NCBI RefSeq assembly: GCF_014200435.1
Contig: NZ_JACHBR010000001.1
Coordinates: forward strand, 5,150,001 to 5,214,000
Reading direction: 5' to 3'
Origin: Sphaerisporangium krabiense
GTDB lineage: Bacteria; Actinomycetota; Actinomycetes; Streptosporangiales; Streptosporangiaceae
Length of the DNA stretch: 64,000 bases
The notes beneath the pieces are model-generated. The model was not told where the DNA came from. It did no database searches and saw only the letters and a program-made list of their open reading frames with translations. Every line of letters begins with the position of its first letter. Position 1 is the stretch's first letter. Positions 35,401 through 43,328 of the stretch are shown here, one piece after another. A program made the translations under genes and the position numbers.

Positions 35401-36087
35401 ACGCTGCTCAAACGGGTGCTGCCGCACCGGGGCACGCTCGGCCGCGCCGGCCGCCGCGGCCCCAGCCTGGAGGTGCTGCGGGCCGAGAGCGGCCTCGCCG
35501 TCACCGAGCGCAGGCTCGGCAGGCCGGAGAACGCCCGCGAGCGCGACGAGCGCATCCTGGCCGACCTGCGCGCCCATCAGGGCGACCGCGACCTGGTCAC
35601 CCTCATCTGCCGGGCCAGCCTCGCGGCGGACCTGGACGCGCTGGGCAAGCACCAGGCGGCGGCCTACGAGGCCGAGGCGTGCCTGGCCGGGCTGCGCGAC
35701 ACGCTCGGCCCCGACCACCCGTACGCCGGGGTGTGCGAGGTCGGGCTGGCGGCGTACCTGCGCAACTCCGGCGACCTGGTGGGGGCCGCCGAGATCGGGG
35801 CCAAGGCCCTCGGGCGGCTGCGACGCTGGCTGGTCCCGCACCACCCCTGGATGATCGCCGCGAGCGTGGCCTACGCCAACACGCTGGTGCTGCGCGGGGA
35901 CCACGCCCGCGCGGCGGGCCTGGAGCAGGCGGCGCTGGACGGCTTCCGCGACGCGGGCCTGCCCGGCCACCCGAACGCCCTGCTGGTGGAGAAGAACCTC
36001 TCCGACACCCGGAGCAGGCTGGCGGGCGCCGGGCTGACGGGCCGCGCCGTGCGCGCGGACATCGACCTTGAGATACCGGGACTGTGA
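32464..36087 (+). CDS. fxsT: FxSxx-COOH system TPR/NB-ARC protein
   Basis: A 1,207-residue multidomain protein. Residues about 1-240 resemble a MinD/ParA-type P-loop domain (VILFCSTSDNIGRTTAIVNVALILAGNGLNVLVADAHG), but the expected KGGVGKT loop is replaced by SDNIGRTT, so ATP hydrolysis there is doubtful. Residues about 255-370 look TIR-like (VTLVYSPRDRAWAEWAQAQL, LVISPAGL). An NB-ARC switch follows, starting at FVGRDREIDALR with Walker A HGPPGIGKS (Lys430) and a DDLAPHIPLTRDRCDVVVTTR sensor stretch. The C-terminal third is TPR repeats. This is the layout of FxsT proteins beside FxsA/FxsB. Its role is unknown; a sensor or regulator of the peptide system is inferred. Confidence 0.85.
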   Translation: MNEVADTPGAGRVILFCSTSDNIGRTTAIVNVALILAGNGLNVLVADAHGSRIRADHYLRPYLTPPADPPGAPWSVSIDDDGVSLSGRMSLLQLDLSAGGQDQVRAIREAAAAFDYVLIDAPSEGYGPAPETFSGLADVVVACFPLNIRSIESCADVARRVQLGAGRPVAVLALGIKAETSVAAPLEQARNVVTRRFAELGAGREPTYVEIPYAPVYSFSDTLATLNEPPGKADGLRVAYERLAEELTGGLAGALRRVTLVYSPRDRAWAEWAQAQLERLGVRVRVLASGAIDGQALVGDALILVISPAGLPPEQVAWLRRVPESGIRLVLVDGRRIPEGLTHLPRLELPARSEAEALRTLRRELRVAGPRADAAGGARFPGTPATAGLPPRDPGFVGRDREIDALRDALAAAREDQRVCTLHGPPGIGKSEVALEYGHRFAGAYDLVWWIPGEGAADVRQGLADLAVALGIPTGADAAEAVLRHLGSEESGSWLLLYDGVTGEDDLAPHIPLTRDRCDVVVTTRAAPLDSRRPGLPIGPLAGAEALALLARHVPDLTEEQAEPVVARVGGVPLVLDVAGAWISAARSRVREDSVRFRDALSHAVARFADEYDRVLGECQARGQTTPASRVMLDLALETLPGDIGGRALRRDNLGGDAALRLLGVCACLSPRGVALRVLRSAPMLGLLTDADKLNDPLMVDVMLRSLGRYGLVEVDLGRPDQPVRAHGLVRALVRERMGEDGVRGLLRDLRGALAALSPSDDADESGPALHAELDRHFEAVRAWDDARPEVRRWVLRQLSFVLRADDKLAVDRVKDIGSRVLAAWDDESLPRLRLLDLLAEVSRSRGDHHDHLRYSFQALRSQRVVLGINHPRTLLTAGAHATALRAMGEFEEARDMERDVLRELRELLGAHHPLTGNAMHNLAISEALVGDARRALELAQQRYELRVRMAGEGDPAAVRTAITMARYHRDLGRLDDSFTLLKRVLPHRGTLGRAGRRGPSLEVLRAESGLAVTERRLGRPENARERDERILADLRAHQGDRDLVTLICRASLAADLDALGKHQAAAYEAEACLAGLRDTLGPDHPYAGVCEVGLAAYLRNSGDLVGAAEIGAKALGRLRRWLVPHHPWMIAASVAYANTLVLRGDHARAAGLEQAALDGFRDAGLPGHPNALLVEKNLSDTRSRLAGAGLTGRAVRADIDLEIPGL

Positions 36088-36137
36088 GGCGACGGCGGGG
36101 AAGCCCGGTCCGCTGGACCGATGGGAAGGGGACGACG

Positions 36138-37142
36138 ATGGCAGAGGCTCTCGGCGCGGAGACGCGCGCGGCACGCGACGCCGCCGTGACCGTGACCCGC
36201 GACCCGCACGTGGGGCAGGCGTACACGGACCTGATCGACCGGTGCAGGGACGCCGTGGCCGCGGGGCCGGGCCTGGATTATGTCGCGCATTACGGCAGCG
36301 GCGTCTTCGACTTCTCGGTGGACGCCTTCGAATCCGGCGAATACGCGGGGCGCTTTTCAGAACCCGTTCACCGGGTGCGGGACGATCATCGCAATGTCAC
36401 CCGCCAGCTCATCAGCCGCGTGGAGGATTTCGGCGCCTTGCTGGAGGCGCTGGACTCCGGCGCGCTCGTGCGCACGGTGGTGCAGACCGAGGACGCCGCT
36501 TTCCACTGCGGGCGCGTCCGCGCGGGGGAGTACCTCGTCGGCGCCACGCTCGCCGCCGACCGCGCCCCCTCCATGGACTGGGCGGTCAACGCCCTGGTCA
36601 CCGAGACCCGGGTGGTGGACCTGCGCCTCGGCGGCCAGAACCCCGGCGGCGTTCCGGTGTCCGAGCTGCCCGGACTCGACGCGCCGAGCGTCCCCTACAC
36701 CCGCGGCGAGCCCGGCATGGCGGAGGTGCCCCAGGCCACGCTGTTCGACCTGTGGGCGCACGCCGTCAACGCCGGCGACCTCAACTACGCGGCCCTCCAC
36801 CGCGGCTGGTGGCCGGTCCACACCGGCGACGTGCTCGACGACCTCGCGCTCGCCCCCCTGTTCAGGAACGTCGGCGTGCGCCGGCGCAGGGAGCTCTACC
36901 AGGAGGTCGCCGGACGGCTGCGCACCGACGTCGCGCGTCTGCGGCAGACCCTGCGCCGCGCAGGGGACTCGCCGATCACCCGGCTCGTGCTGGACGTCGA
37001 GGAGGGCGCGATCTACGTGCACTGGCTCGGCGCCGGCCTCGGGGACTTTCTGTTCGGCGTCACTCTGCTGCAGGACAAGGTGGACCAGGCCGAGCTGCGG
37101 CTGCGCCGGCTCGCCGAGGCGCTGGGCGCGGTCGCCGGATAA
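36138..37142 (+). CDS. Protein of unknown function, 334 residues, after fxsT
   Basis: I do not recognise a family. The ATG has GGAAGGGG six bases upstream, and codon use is like that of the neighbours, so the gene is real. It starts 50 bases after fxsT on the same strand and is probably cotranscribed. No signal peptide or membrane helix is seen. Patterns of note are VARLRQTLRRAGDSPITRLVLDVEEGAIYVHWLG near the end and a C-terminal helix (VDQAELRLRRLAEALG). It is not a TIR-type FxsC. A role in the peptide system rests only on position. Confidence 0.6.
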   Translation: MAEALGAETRAARDAAVTVTRDPHVGQAYTDLIDRCRDAVAAGPGLDYVAHYGSGVFDFSVDAFESGEYAGRFSEPVHRVRDDHRNVTRQLISRVEDFGALLEALDSGALVRTVVQTEDAAFHCGRVRAGEYLVGATLAADRAPSMDWAVNALVTETRVVDLRLGGQNPGGVPVSELPGLDAPSVPYTRGEPGMAEVPQATLFDLWAHAVNAGDLNYAALHRGWWPVHTGDVLDDLALAPLFRNVGVRRRRELYQEVAGRLRTDVARLRQTLRRAGDSPITRLVLDVEEGAIYVHWLGAGLGDFLFGVTLLQDKVDQAELRLRRLAEALGAVAG

Positions 37143-37321
37143 TGGTCCGCCGGGAAAAATCATTGATAAAGCCAATATATCCGCCCATGAGATGGACGCC
37201 GGAAAAGGCGGTTAATGTCCCGGCCATAATCGTATTCGATCATTGATTCGCCCGCGCGAGACGGTGACCGCGGCCGGAGAACGCACTAAAATAAGCCGTG
37301 ACTAATTAATACGGGGCTGCG
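37143..37321 (+). promoter_or_regulatory. AT-rich promoter region of the antiporter-like gene
   Basis: This 179-base gap is clearly richer in A and T than the genes around it. TAATAC at about 37306-37311, nine bases before the GTG start at 37322, is a good -10 box and suggests a very short or absent leader. No operator is evident. Confidence 0.45.
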
Positions 37322-38548
37322 GTGTCGATGTGGAGGACCGTGGTGAAGGTGCTCACCGCTTTCGTCGAGCGATCCTCCGGACGGCTCGTGGCCGTGCTCC
37401 TCGTGACCGCGCTCGGGCTCGCCGCCGCCGGTCTCACCGGCCCCGGCGGGCACGGCCTGGCCGTCACCTCGCCGTGGTACCTGTGGGGCGTCAACGCGCT
37501 GCTGGCCGTGGGCCTGTACGGCAGCGCCTCGGGCATCACCCGCGACGCCGTCGAGGACGTCCGCATCGTCGTCGCCGCGGTCACCGTCGGCGTGGCGCTC
37601 AAGGCGGCGCTGATCGCCGCGGTCATGTACCTGGCCTCCGGCAGCACCACGGCCATGATCCTCGGCGTCGCCGTGGCCCAGATCGACCCGCTGTCGGTGA
37701 CCGCGATGATCGGCCGCTCGAAGATGTCCGGCCGCGCCCGTTCGCTCCTGCTCGCCTGGGCCTCCTTCGACGACCCCGTCACGGCCCTGCTCACCGTCTA
37801 CCTCGTCACGACCACCCTGAGCCCGGCCGCGGGCGGCTCCATGGGCGGGCTGGCGTCGTACGGCGCGGGCCTCGCGGCCAACGCCGCGTTCGCCGCGGCG
37901 GCCGGGGCCGCCTGGTGGCTCGCCGCGCGCCGCCCGGCGCGCCGGCCGCTGAAGGAGCACCCCGCCTTCCCCGTGGTCGCCACGGTCCTGCTCGCCGGAC
38001 TGCTCGCCCTCGCCGCCTGGCAGTTCCTGATGCTCGGCGTCGCCCTCGTGGGCCTCTTCTACCGCCCCCGCGGCGTCGAGGCGCTCGTCGGCCGCGTCAC
38101 CTCCGTCGCGTTCTACCTCGCCGCGTTCGTGCTCGGCATGCTGCTCATCGGCGGCGTGGACGTCGGGCTCGGGCTGGTGCTCGGGCTCGCCGCCTTCGGG
38201 GCGCAGGTGGTCGCCGGGCTGCTCATCGGCCGCCGGTTCGACACGGCCGACCGGGTCCGCCTGGCCCTCGGCCAGCAGAACGGCATCACCGCGATCATCC
38301 TGGCCCTGGCCCTGCAACCGCACGTGCCCGCGGCCGTGCGGGTGATCGCCCCGGCCATCCTGACCGTCAACGTCCTGCACATCGTGGCCAACGCCGTGTG
38401 GGACAGGATCCCCGTCCCTGTCCCCGTCCCGGTTCGCGGCGGCGCCCATGCGCCGCGGCCCGCGCCCGTTCCCGCGCCGTTCCCGACGTTCCGCCCCCTG
38501 GCCGTCCGCCACGTCCTCGCCATGGGCTCGCACACGCGCAAGCGGTGA
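37322..38548 (+). CDS. Cation:proton antiporter-like membrane protein
   Basis: A 408-residue polytopic membrane protein with about ten helices. The conserved pairs expected of CPA-type antiporters are visible: QIDPLSVTAMI with an Asp-Pro in one discontinuous helix, AWASFDDPVTALL with Asp-Asp in another, and GQQNGITAIILALAL near the end. These support sodium- or potassium-proton exchange in the cytoplasmic membrane. There is no regulatory TrkA domain; the last 50 residues are Pro/Arg-rich and cytosolic. It ends 45 bases before the convergent ATPase gene and has no obvious link with the Fxs locus. Confidence 0.7.
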   Translation: MSMWRTVVKVLTAFVERSSGRLVAVLLVTALGLAAAGLTGPGGHGLAVTSPWYLWGVNALLAVGLYGSASGITRDAVEDVRIVVAAVTVGVALKAALIAAVMYLASGSTTAMILGVAVAQIDPLSVTAMIGRSKMSGRARSLLLAWASFDDPVTALLTVYLVTTTLSPAAGGSMGGLASYGAGLAANAAFAAAAGAAWWLAARRPARRPLKEHPAFPVVATVLLAGLLALAAWQFLMLGVALVGLFYRPRGVEALVGRVTSVAFYLAAFVLGMLLIGGVDVGLGLVLGLAAFGAQVVAGLLIGRRFDTADRVRLALGQQNGITAIILALALQPHVPAAVRVIAPAILTVNVLHIVANAVWDRIPVPVPVPVRGGAHAPRPAPVPAPFPTFRPLAVRHVLAMGSHTRKR

Positions 38549-38593
38549 CGCCGGCCCCGGAGGCCGTCCCACGCCCCCAGGCCGGTCGCGGCC

Positions 38594-41053
38594 CTACGCC
38601 CGCACGCTGGCCATCGCCGCGGCCAGCACCCGCTCGCCGAGCCGGGACAGCGCGTCCTCCGCCTCCGCCCTGCGGAAGGTGCGCGAGGCGTGCTCGATCG
38701 GCTCGGGCCCCTCGGTGAACGGCCCGAAGGCCGCCATGCTCTCCAGCCGGAACACCGGCAGCATCTCCGCGGTGATCTCGTAACTGCGGCAGATGGTGCG
38801 CAGCCGGCGCTCCTGGGCCGTCGTCGGCACCGCCTCCCCGGGCAGCGACCGCGTGGCGTACGCCTGCTCCAGCCACGTGGCCACGCTGTCGCGGAACGCC
38901 TCCAGCAGCTTCTCCAGCAGCACCGCCACCCCGACGGCCTGGAACTCGTCCATGGTGAACCCGAGCCGCCGCGGCCGGAGGTCGCCCGCCGCGGTCTCGT
39001 CCACGGTGAAGACGTCCCGGAACGTGGCAGGGACGCCGCTCATCAGCCCGATCGCGTCGAAGGCCCGGTCGAAGTGCCGTTCGACGTCCTCCGGCATGCG
39101 GTGCCGTGCGGCCCGGGGACGGTGGGCACGTGGCTCCGGGGGCTCCGGGTCCGCGGGCAGCGACCTGAGCAGCTCGCCGAGCCGCCGCGCGGAGGCCGCG
39201 TCGGCCTGCTCCACGCGGCCGTCGATCCGCTGCAGGTAGTCCAGGACGGTGGTCTGCTGGTAGGTGATGTCCTCCACGCGGCTGCGGATGACCTCCAGCA
39301 CGCCGTCCCGGTCGGCGGCCTCCAGGCGGCGCGCCAGCTCCCGCACGGCCTCGCGCAGCGTGACCGTGAAGTCGCGGTCGCTGTAGACGACGGGCTGGGC
39401 GTCGGTGAGCTCGGCGATCCGCTGGCGCAGCGCGGGGGACAGGTAGCCGTTGACCACCACCAGCGGCTGGCAGGGGGCCGCGCCCGTGTCCTTGCGCGCC
39501 GCCCACACGATGCGCTCCAGCCGCTCCACCTGGATCGCCTGCATGACCGAGTCCGTGGTGAGCACGGCGATCGCGGCGCCCTGCCGTCCCACGGGTATCC
39601 AGAAGTCGACCTTCCCCGCCTCGCCCGCCGGGCGGGCGCTGAACCGGACGGGGCTCGGCTCGAAGCGCCGCGACTCCAGCTCCAGCACGCTGCGGATGGA
39701 CGCGCGCACCTGTTCCAGCGTGGCGGTCTCGAAGGTGGCGCGGACCGCGTCGCGCACGATGACCTCGTCCACGACGGGCGGCCCGTCGCCGGGCGCGCGC
39801 CGGGCCGCCTGCGCCCAGGCGTGATGGCAGATCTTGAGCATCCGGCGCGGGACGCCCCCGGCCAGCGAGCGGATGTAGCGCAGCGAGCCGACGGTGAAGG
39901 GCGCCAGGTCGGCGGGGGCCTCCTCCGGCGCGCCGGGGTCCGGCGCAGGCGGGTCGGCGGCGACCGGCTCCGGGTCAGGGGCGTCGAGCGCGGGCCGCTC
40001 CGTGCCGCGGGCCCGCTCCAGGTACCGGCGGGTCAGCTCGACGGTCTCCTCGTCGGTCAGGGCCGTGGTGCGGATCGGCCGGATGCGTTCCTGCACGCCC
40101 TCGCCGAGCATGCCGAGCGCGTCGGGGACCACGCAGAAGACCAGCAGGCCGCCCACGCTGACGTACACGTTGACGAGCTTCTCGAAGGCCTGGACGAACG
40201 CGGTCCGCCGGTCGATGGGCCACTCCAGGACCTTCTCCAGCATGTCGACGACGAGGATGAACCGCCGTCCCGCCCGCCCGTACAGGAACGCGAACACGGC
40301 CAGCGCCTCGAAGACCGAGCTCACGTCGTCGATGGGGGAGTCGATGCCGCGTTCCCTGAGGATGTCGCTGGGCGGATGGCCCATGAACCACTCCCAGACG
40401 GCGTTCTGGAACCCCGGGATCTGGAGCAGCGCCAGCGCGGAGGCGAACTTGCCGTGCTCGGTGAGGCCCTGGAGCCGCCGTTCGAGGTCGGCCCGGATCG
40501 CGGCCTCCGACAGGTTGAGCGCGTCGATGACCGCCTGCGGGTCCAGGTCGCGGCCCTTGAGCCCGGCGGCGATCGAGTCCAGGGACCGGGACCCGGCGAG
40601 GCTCTCCGCGGTCACGTCGGAGTAGTAGTCCAGCAGCACCTCGTAGAAGACGCTCTTCTGGTCCTTGAGGTCGGTGACCAGCCGTTCGCGGTAGATCTGG
40701 CCGAAGTCCCAGACGGGCTCGTCGATCAGCCACAGCACGGGCGCGGCGGGCCCGGGCCCGGTCATCACGGTGTGGGCGAGGTCGCGCGCGATGTGGCTCT
40801 TGCCGGTGCCGAGGTCCCCCACCACGGCCAGGGCGCGGCCCACGGACGGCACGTTCAGCCTCTGGCGCCGCCACGCGTCGAGCTGGGCGCGCATGGCCGC
40901 GATGGCGCCGGTCTCCACCGTGATGGGCACCCGGCCGCCCTGGAGGCCGACGGGGAGCAGGTCGGAGCTGCCCGTCAGCCGGGCGATGGGGACGGAAGGG
41001 AACGGGTTGTCCCGGGGATCCACCCTGTCATCGTTGGGATTCACCCTGGCCAT
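38594..41053 (-). CDS. Large P-loop ATPase of unknown system (STAND/ORC-like)
   Basis: An 819-residue protein. Walker A is GDLGTGKSHIARDL (residues 79-92), and FILVVDMLEKVLEW about 190 residues later reads as Walker B with an arginine-rich stretch after it. PFTVGSLRYIRSLAGGVPRRMLKICHHAW resembles the sensor-2/winged-helix part of ORC- or STAND-like ATPases. The C-terminal 350 residues have no family I know; VDFWIPVGRQGAAIAVLTT suggests an alpha/beta domain. No membrane segment is seen. The gene overlaps the upstream ATPase gene by 26 bases, or 17 if a GTG three codons in is the start (it has the better-spaced GGAGGG). Function unknown. Confidence 0.7.
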   Translation of the reverse strand: MARVNPNDDRVDPRDNPFPSVPIARLTGSSDLLPVGLQGGRVPITVETGAIAAMRAQLDAWRRQRLNVPSVGRALAVVGDLGTGKSHIARDLAHTVMTGPGPAAPVLWLIDEPVWDFGQIYRERLVTDLKDQKSVFYEVLLDYYSDVTAESLAGSRSLDSIAAGLKGRDLDPQAVIDALNLSEAAIRADLERRLQGLTEHGKFASALALLQIPGFQNAVWEWFMGHPPSDILRERGIDSPIDDVSSVFEALAVFAFLYGRAGRRFILVVDMLEKVLEWPIDRRTAFVQAFEKLVNVYVSVGGLLVFCVVPDALGMLGEGVQERIRPIRTTALTDEETVELTRRYLERARGTERPALDAPDPEPVAADPPAPDPGAPEEAPADLAPFTVGSLRYIRSLAGGVPRRMLKICHHAWAQAARRAPGDGPPVVDEVIVRDAVRATFETATLEQVRASIRSVLELESRRFEPSPVRFSARPAGEAGKVDFWIPVGRQGAAIAVLTTDSVMQAIQVERLERIVWAARKDTGAAPCQPLVVVNGYLSPALRQRIAELTDAQPVVYSDRDFTVTLREAVRELARRLEAADRDGVLEVIRSRVEDITYQQTTVLDYLQRIDGRVEQADAASARRLGELLRSLPADPEPPEPRAHRPRAARHRMPEDVERHFDRAFDAIGLMSGVPATFRDVFTVDETAAGDLRPRRLGFTMDEFQAVGVAVLLEKLLEAFRDSVATWLEQAYATRSLPGEAVPTTAQERRLRTICRSYEITAEMLPVFRLESMAAFGPFTEGPEPIEHASRTFRRAEAEDALSRLGERVLAAAMASVRA

Positions 41054-42125
41054 CCCCTCCGGGTCGGGGCTCGCCCCTGTGGCGGACCAACGTGCCGAGC
41101 AGCCGTTCCTGGTGGACGGTGAAGTCGTCCGGCAGGATCTCCTCCCGCGAGGCCCCGCGGGCGATCTCGCCGACCTCGAACAGCCAGTTCTGCAGCACGC
41201 GCACGGTCTTATATTCGATATCGGGCCTGGCCTCGGACAACGTCCGCGGCGCTATGATGACGTGCGACTTCGCGAGTCCCTTGCGGCTGGTCCGGGTCTT
41301 GACGAACTTGTCCAGGTCGATGTCCTTGAGTTCGCCCACGGAAACGTTCACCAGGACGTCCTTCTTACGATAATCGAACGGCCCCAGCTCGCCCGCGATA
41401 TCGCGTTCGGTCGTCTCTCCGAAGAACACCAGGCGCGGGTCGGTGAAGTTGACGTAGGACCTCAAGAACTCGAGGTGCGCGAGCCTCGGGCCGAGCTTGA
41501 TGGACGGAAGGATCACCAGCAGGAAGAATTTCCGGTCCTGCAGGAACTCCTCGCTGAGCTTCTCGTACAGGATCTCCGGCGAGTCACGCTCGTTGGCGGC
41601 CAGCGCCCTGAGCTTCTCGGACGGGCCGAACCGCCGGATCAGGGCGTCCACCACCCGCTCGAAGATCCTCCGGTTGATGACGGCGATCGGGCAGATCTGC
41701 CCGTTGACGTAGGCGACCTTGGACGCCTTGTCGCTGAGGTCGGCGATGCAGACGCGGTCCTCGTGGGAGCGGAGCGCCCAGTCGCCGGGCTCGCCGGTGG
41801 GCGTGTCGTCGGGGGTGCGGCCGAGGGCCTGGACGATCCTGCTCTGCAGGTCGTCCACGCAGCGGTGGATGAGCGTGGTCTTGCCGCTGCCCTCGATGCC
41901 GTTGACCACCACCAGGCGCCCGTCCTCCAGCAGGTCGCGCACGCCGCCGAGCCGGCGGCGGAAGCTCTGGAACGCCTCCTCGGTGTCGTCCACCTCGACG
42001 CGCAGCAGATGGTGGCCGCGGATGCGCCACGGGCACAGCGGGACGTCGGTGACGTTCTCCAGCTCCAGGCCGTCGCCGAGGAGCTGTTCGCGCAGTTCCG
42101 GTATGCCGAAGCTGTTCTCGATCAC
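41028..42125 (-). CDS. P-loop ATPase, second component of the unknown operon
   Basis: A 365-residue protein starting with GTG in a GTGA overlap with the membrane-protein gene. Walker A is VVNGIEGSGKTTLIHR (Lys82). FFLLVILPSIKLGPRL fits a Walker B-like strand that lacks an obvious acidic pair; DPRLVFFGETTERDIAG may be the sensor 1 region. The N-terminus (FGIPELREQLLGDGLELENV) and C-terminus (PDIEYKTVRVLQNWLFEVGEIARGA) are helical. It differs in sequence from the larger ATPase downstream, so the two are not recent duplicates. Cytosolic; likely to act with both neighbours. No family recognised beyond AAA-like NTPase. Confidence 0.7.
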   Translation of the reverse strand: MIENSFGIPELREQLLGDGLELENVTDVPLCPWRIRGHHLLRVEVDDTEEAFQSFRRRLGGVRDLLEDGRLVVVNGIEGSGKTTLIHRCVDDLQSRIVQALGRTPDDTPTGEPGDWALRSHEDRVCIADLSDKASKVAYVNGQICPIAVINRRIFERVVDALIRRFGPSEKLRALAANERDSPEILYEKLSEEFLQDRKFFLLVILPSIKLGPRLAHLEFLRSYVNFTDPRLVFFGETTERDIAGELGPFDYRKKDVLVNVSVGELKDIDLDKFVKTRTSRKGLAKSHVIIAPRTLSEARPDIEYKTVRVLQNWLFEVGEIARGASREEILPDDFTVHQERLLGTLVRHRGEPRPGGDGQGESQR

Positions 42126-42982
42126 GCGGCGCCTCCTCCCGTGCCCGGGGCCGTCGCGGGGCCGCCCGCCGCGCCGCCTCCCGGAGGCGCCGGATCCGCG
42201 GCCCGGATGAGCGGGAACGCGCGCGTACGAATGAGCACCTCCGTGGCGTGGACGATTCCGGCCAGGCGGGCGAGCTCGCCGGCGCCGAGCGTCCTGCGCC
42301 GCTCGTGGCCGGGCTCGCCGTCGTGGATGACGTTCAGGTCGTAGGGCACCGGCAGCGCGGCGGTGACGCGGGCGGCCGCCGTCCGGCGCGCGCCGCCGCC
42401 GCCGAGGCGCGCCACCGCGGCGAGCAGGTCGAGCGCCGCCTCCGACGCCTGGGCGCTCGGGGCGGTCTCGTCGTCCACCCAGGCGTCGACGTAGTCCCGG
42501 GCGGCGCGCTGGAACCGGGCCGCCGCGCCGCGCGCCTCGTCGCGGTCCTGCGCGCGGCGGGCCAGGGCGGCGTCGGCGCGCTGACCGGCGATGGTGAGCG
42601 CCGCGCCGAGGAGCAGCGGCAGGACGACGGCGGCCATGTCGGCGAGCGGGCTGGACCCGCCGGGGGCGGTGAGCTGCGGGACCGTGGCGACCAGGGCCGA
42701 GCACACCCGGTCGAACGCGGCGGAGTCGCCCTCGCGCCACAGCTCCGGCGTCGCGTAGACCTTGTCCCGCGTCTTCAGCGCCTCGGCGCCGGTGGCGGTG
42801 TCGCGGGCGCCGGCCTTGAGGACGACGGCGGCGTCGATGAGCTCGGCGCGGTGCGGCCGGCTCAGGCAGTAGACGGCCTTCATGTCGCCCGCGGGGTCGT
42901 CGTTCAAAGCCGGGGCGGCGGCTCCCAGGCACAGCAGGGCCCACAGCACGAGCGCCGCCAGGCCGCCGCGCCGCCTTCCCAT
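42122..42982 (-). CDS. Membrane-anchored protein, first gene of the two-ATPase operon
   Basis: A 286-residue protein. Residues 7-24 form a signal peptide or first membrane helix, residues 26-113 an external part with two cysteines (Cys39, Cys94) that may pair, and residues 115-133 a transmembrane helix (ADMAAVVLPLLLGAALTIA). The C-terminal half is cytosolic, rich in Ala and Arg, predicted helical, and ends in a Gly/Ala/Pro tail. GGGGGG lies four bases before the ATG. The GTGA overlap with the next ATPase shows that they are made together. Topology suggests an outside-to-inside signal or anchoring function; that is inference. Confidence 0.65.
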   Translation of the reverse strand: MGRRRGGLAALVLWALLCLGAAAPALNDDPAGDMKAVYCLSRPHRAELIDAAVVLKAGARDTATGAEALKTRDKVYATPELWREGDSAAFDRVCSALVATVPQLTAPGGSSPLADMAAVVLPLLLGAALTIAGQRADAALARRAQDRDEARGAAARFQRAARDYVDAWVDDETAPSAQASEAALDLLAAVARLGGGGARRTAAARVTAALPVPYDLNVIHDGEPGHERRRTLGAGELARLAGIVHATEVLIRTRAFPLIRAADPAPPGGGAAGGPATAPGTGGGAA

Positions 42983-43328
42983 GCCACCCCCCTGTTCCCT
43001 GACTGGAAAGCTAGCGAATAGGAGTGCCGGGGAATATCTTCTCGTGGGATCTCGTGAGATCCGGTACAACTCCGTAATATTGCGAGAAGCGACGGCGCGT
43101 ATCTCGGTCGCGATATCGGTTATATCCGCCTAAGTGGCGCATTATCACCGGAAGTGTGTTTTTTCCGGTGTGCTGTTTCGGGGCACGAGGGGGTGTCCCC
43201 GCACCGCAACCGGGCCGTCATGGCCAGGCCATGGGCGTGTCACGGCGTGGACACCGGTGCGGTCGAAAATTGTCGGTCGGCTCGACCGGTACTCGGCGGG
43301 CTCATTCGAGGACAAGCCGGGAGATCAC
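42983..43328. other. 346-base divergent intergenic region with a palindrome and a hairpin
   Basis: No gene is supported. A perfect palindrome GGATCTC-GT-GAGATCC lies at 43047-43062, about 65 bases upstream of the leftward operon, and is a good operator candidate. CACCGGAA (43146-43153) and TTCCGGTG (43163-43170) form an eight-bp stem with a T-rich loop, perhaps an attenuator in front of the DUF6461 gene. The middle part is AT-rich and should contain promoters in both directions. Confidence 0.5.

Noticed and set aside
37143-37321. A small gene in the AT-rich gap before the antiporter
   Set aside because: No frame with a ribosome binding site and coding-like composition; the AT-richness fits a promoter region.
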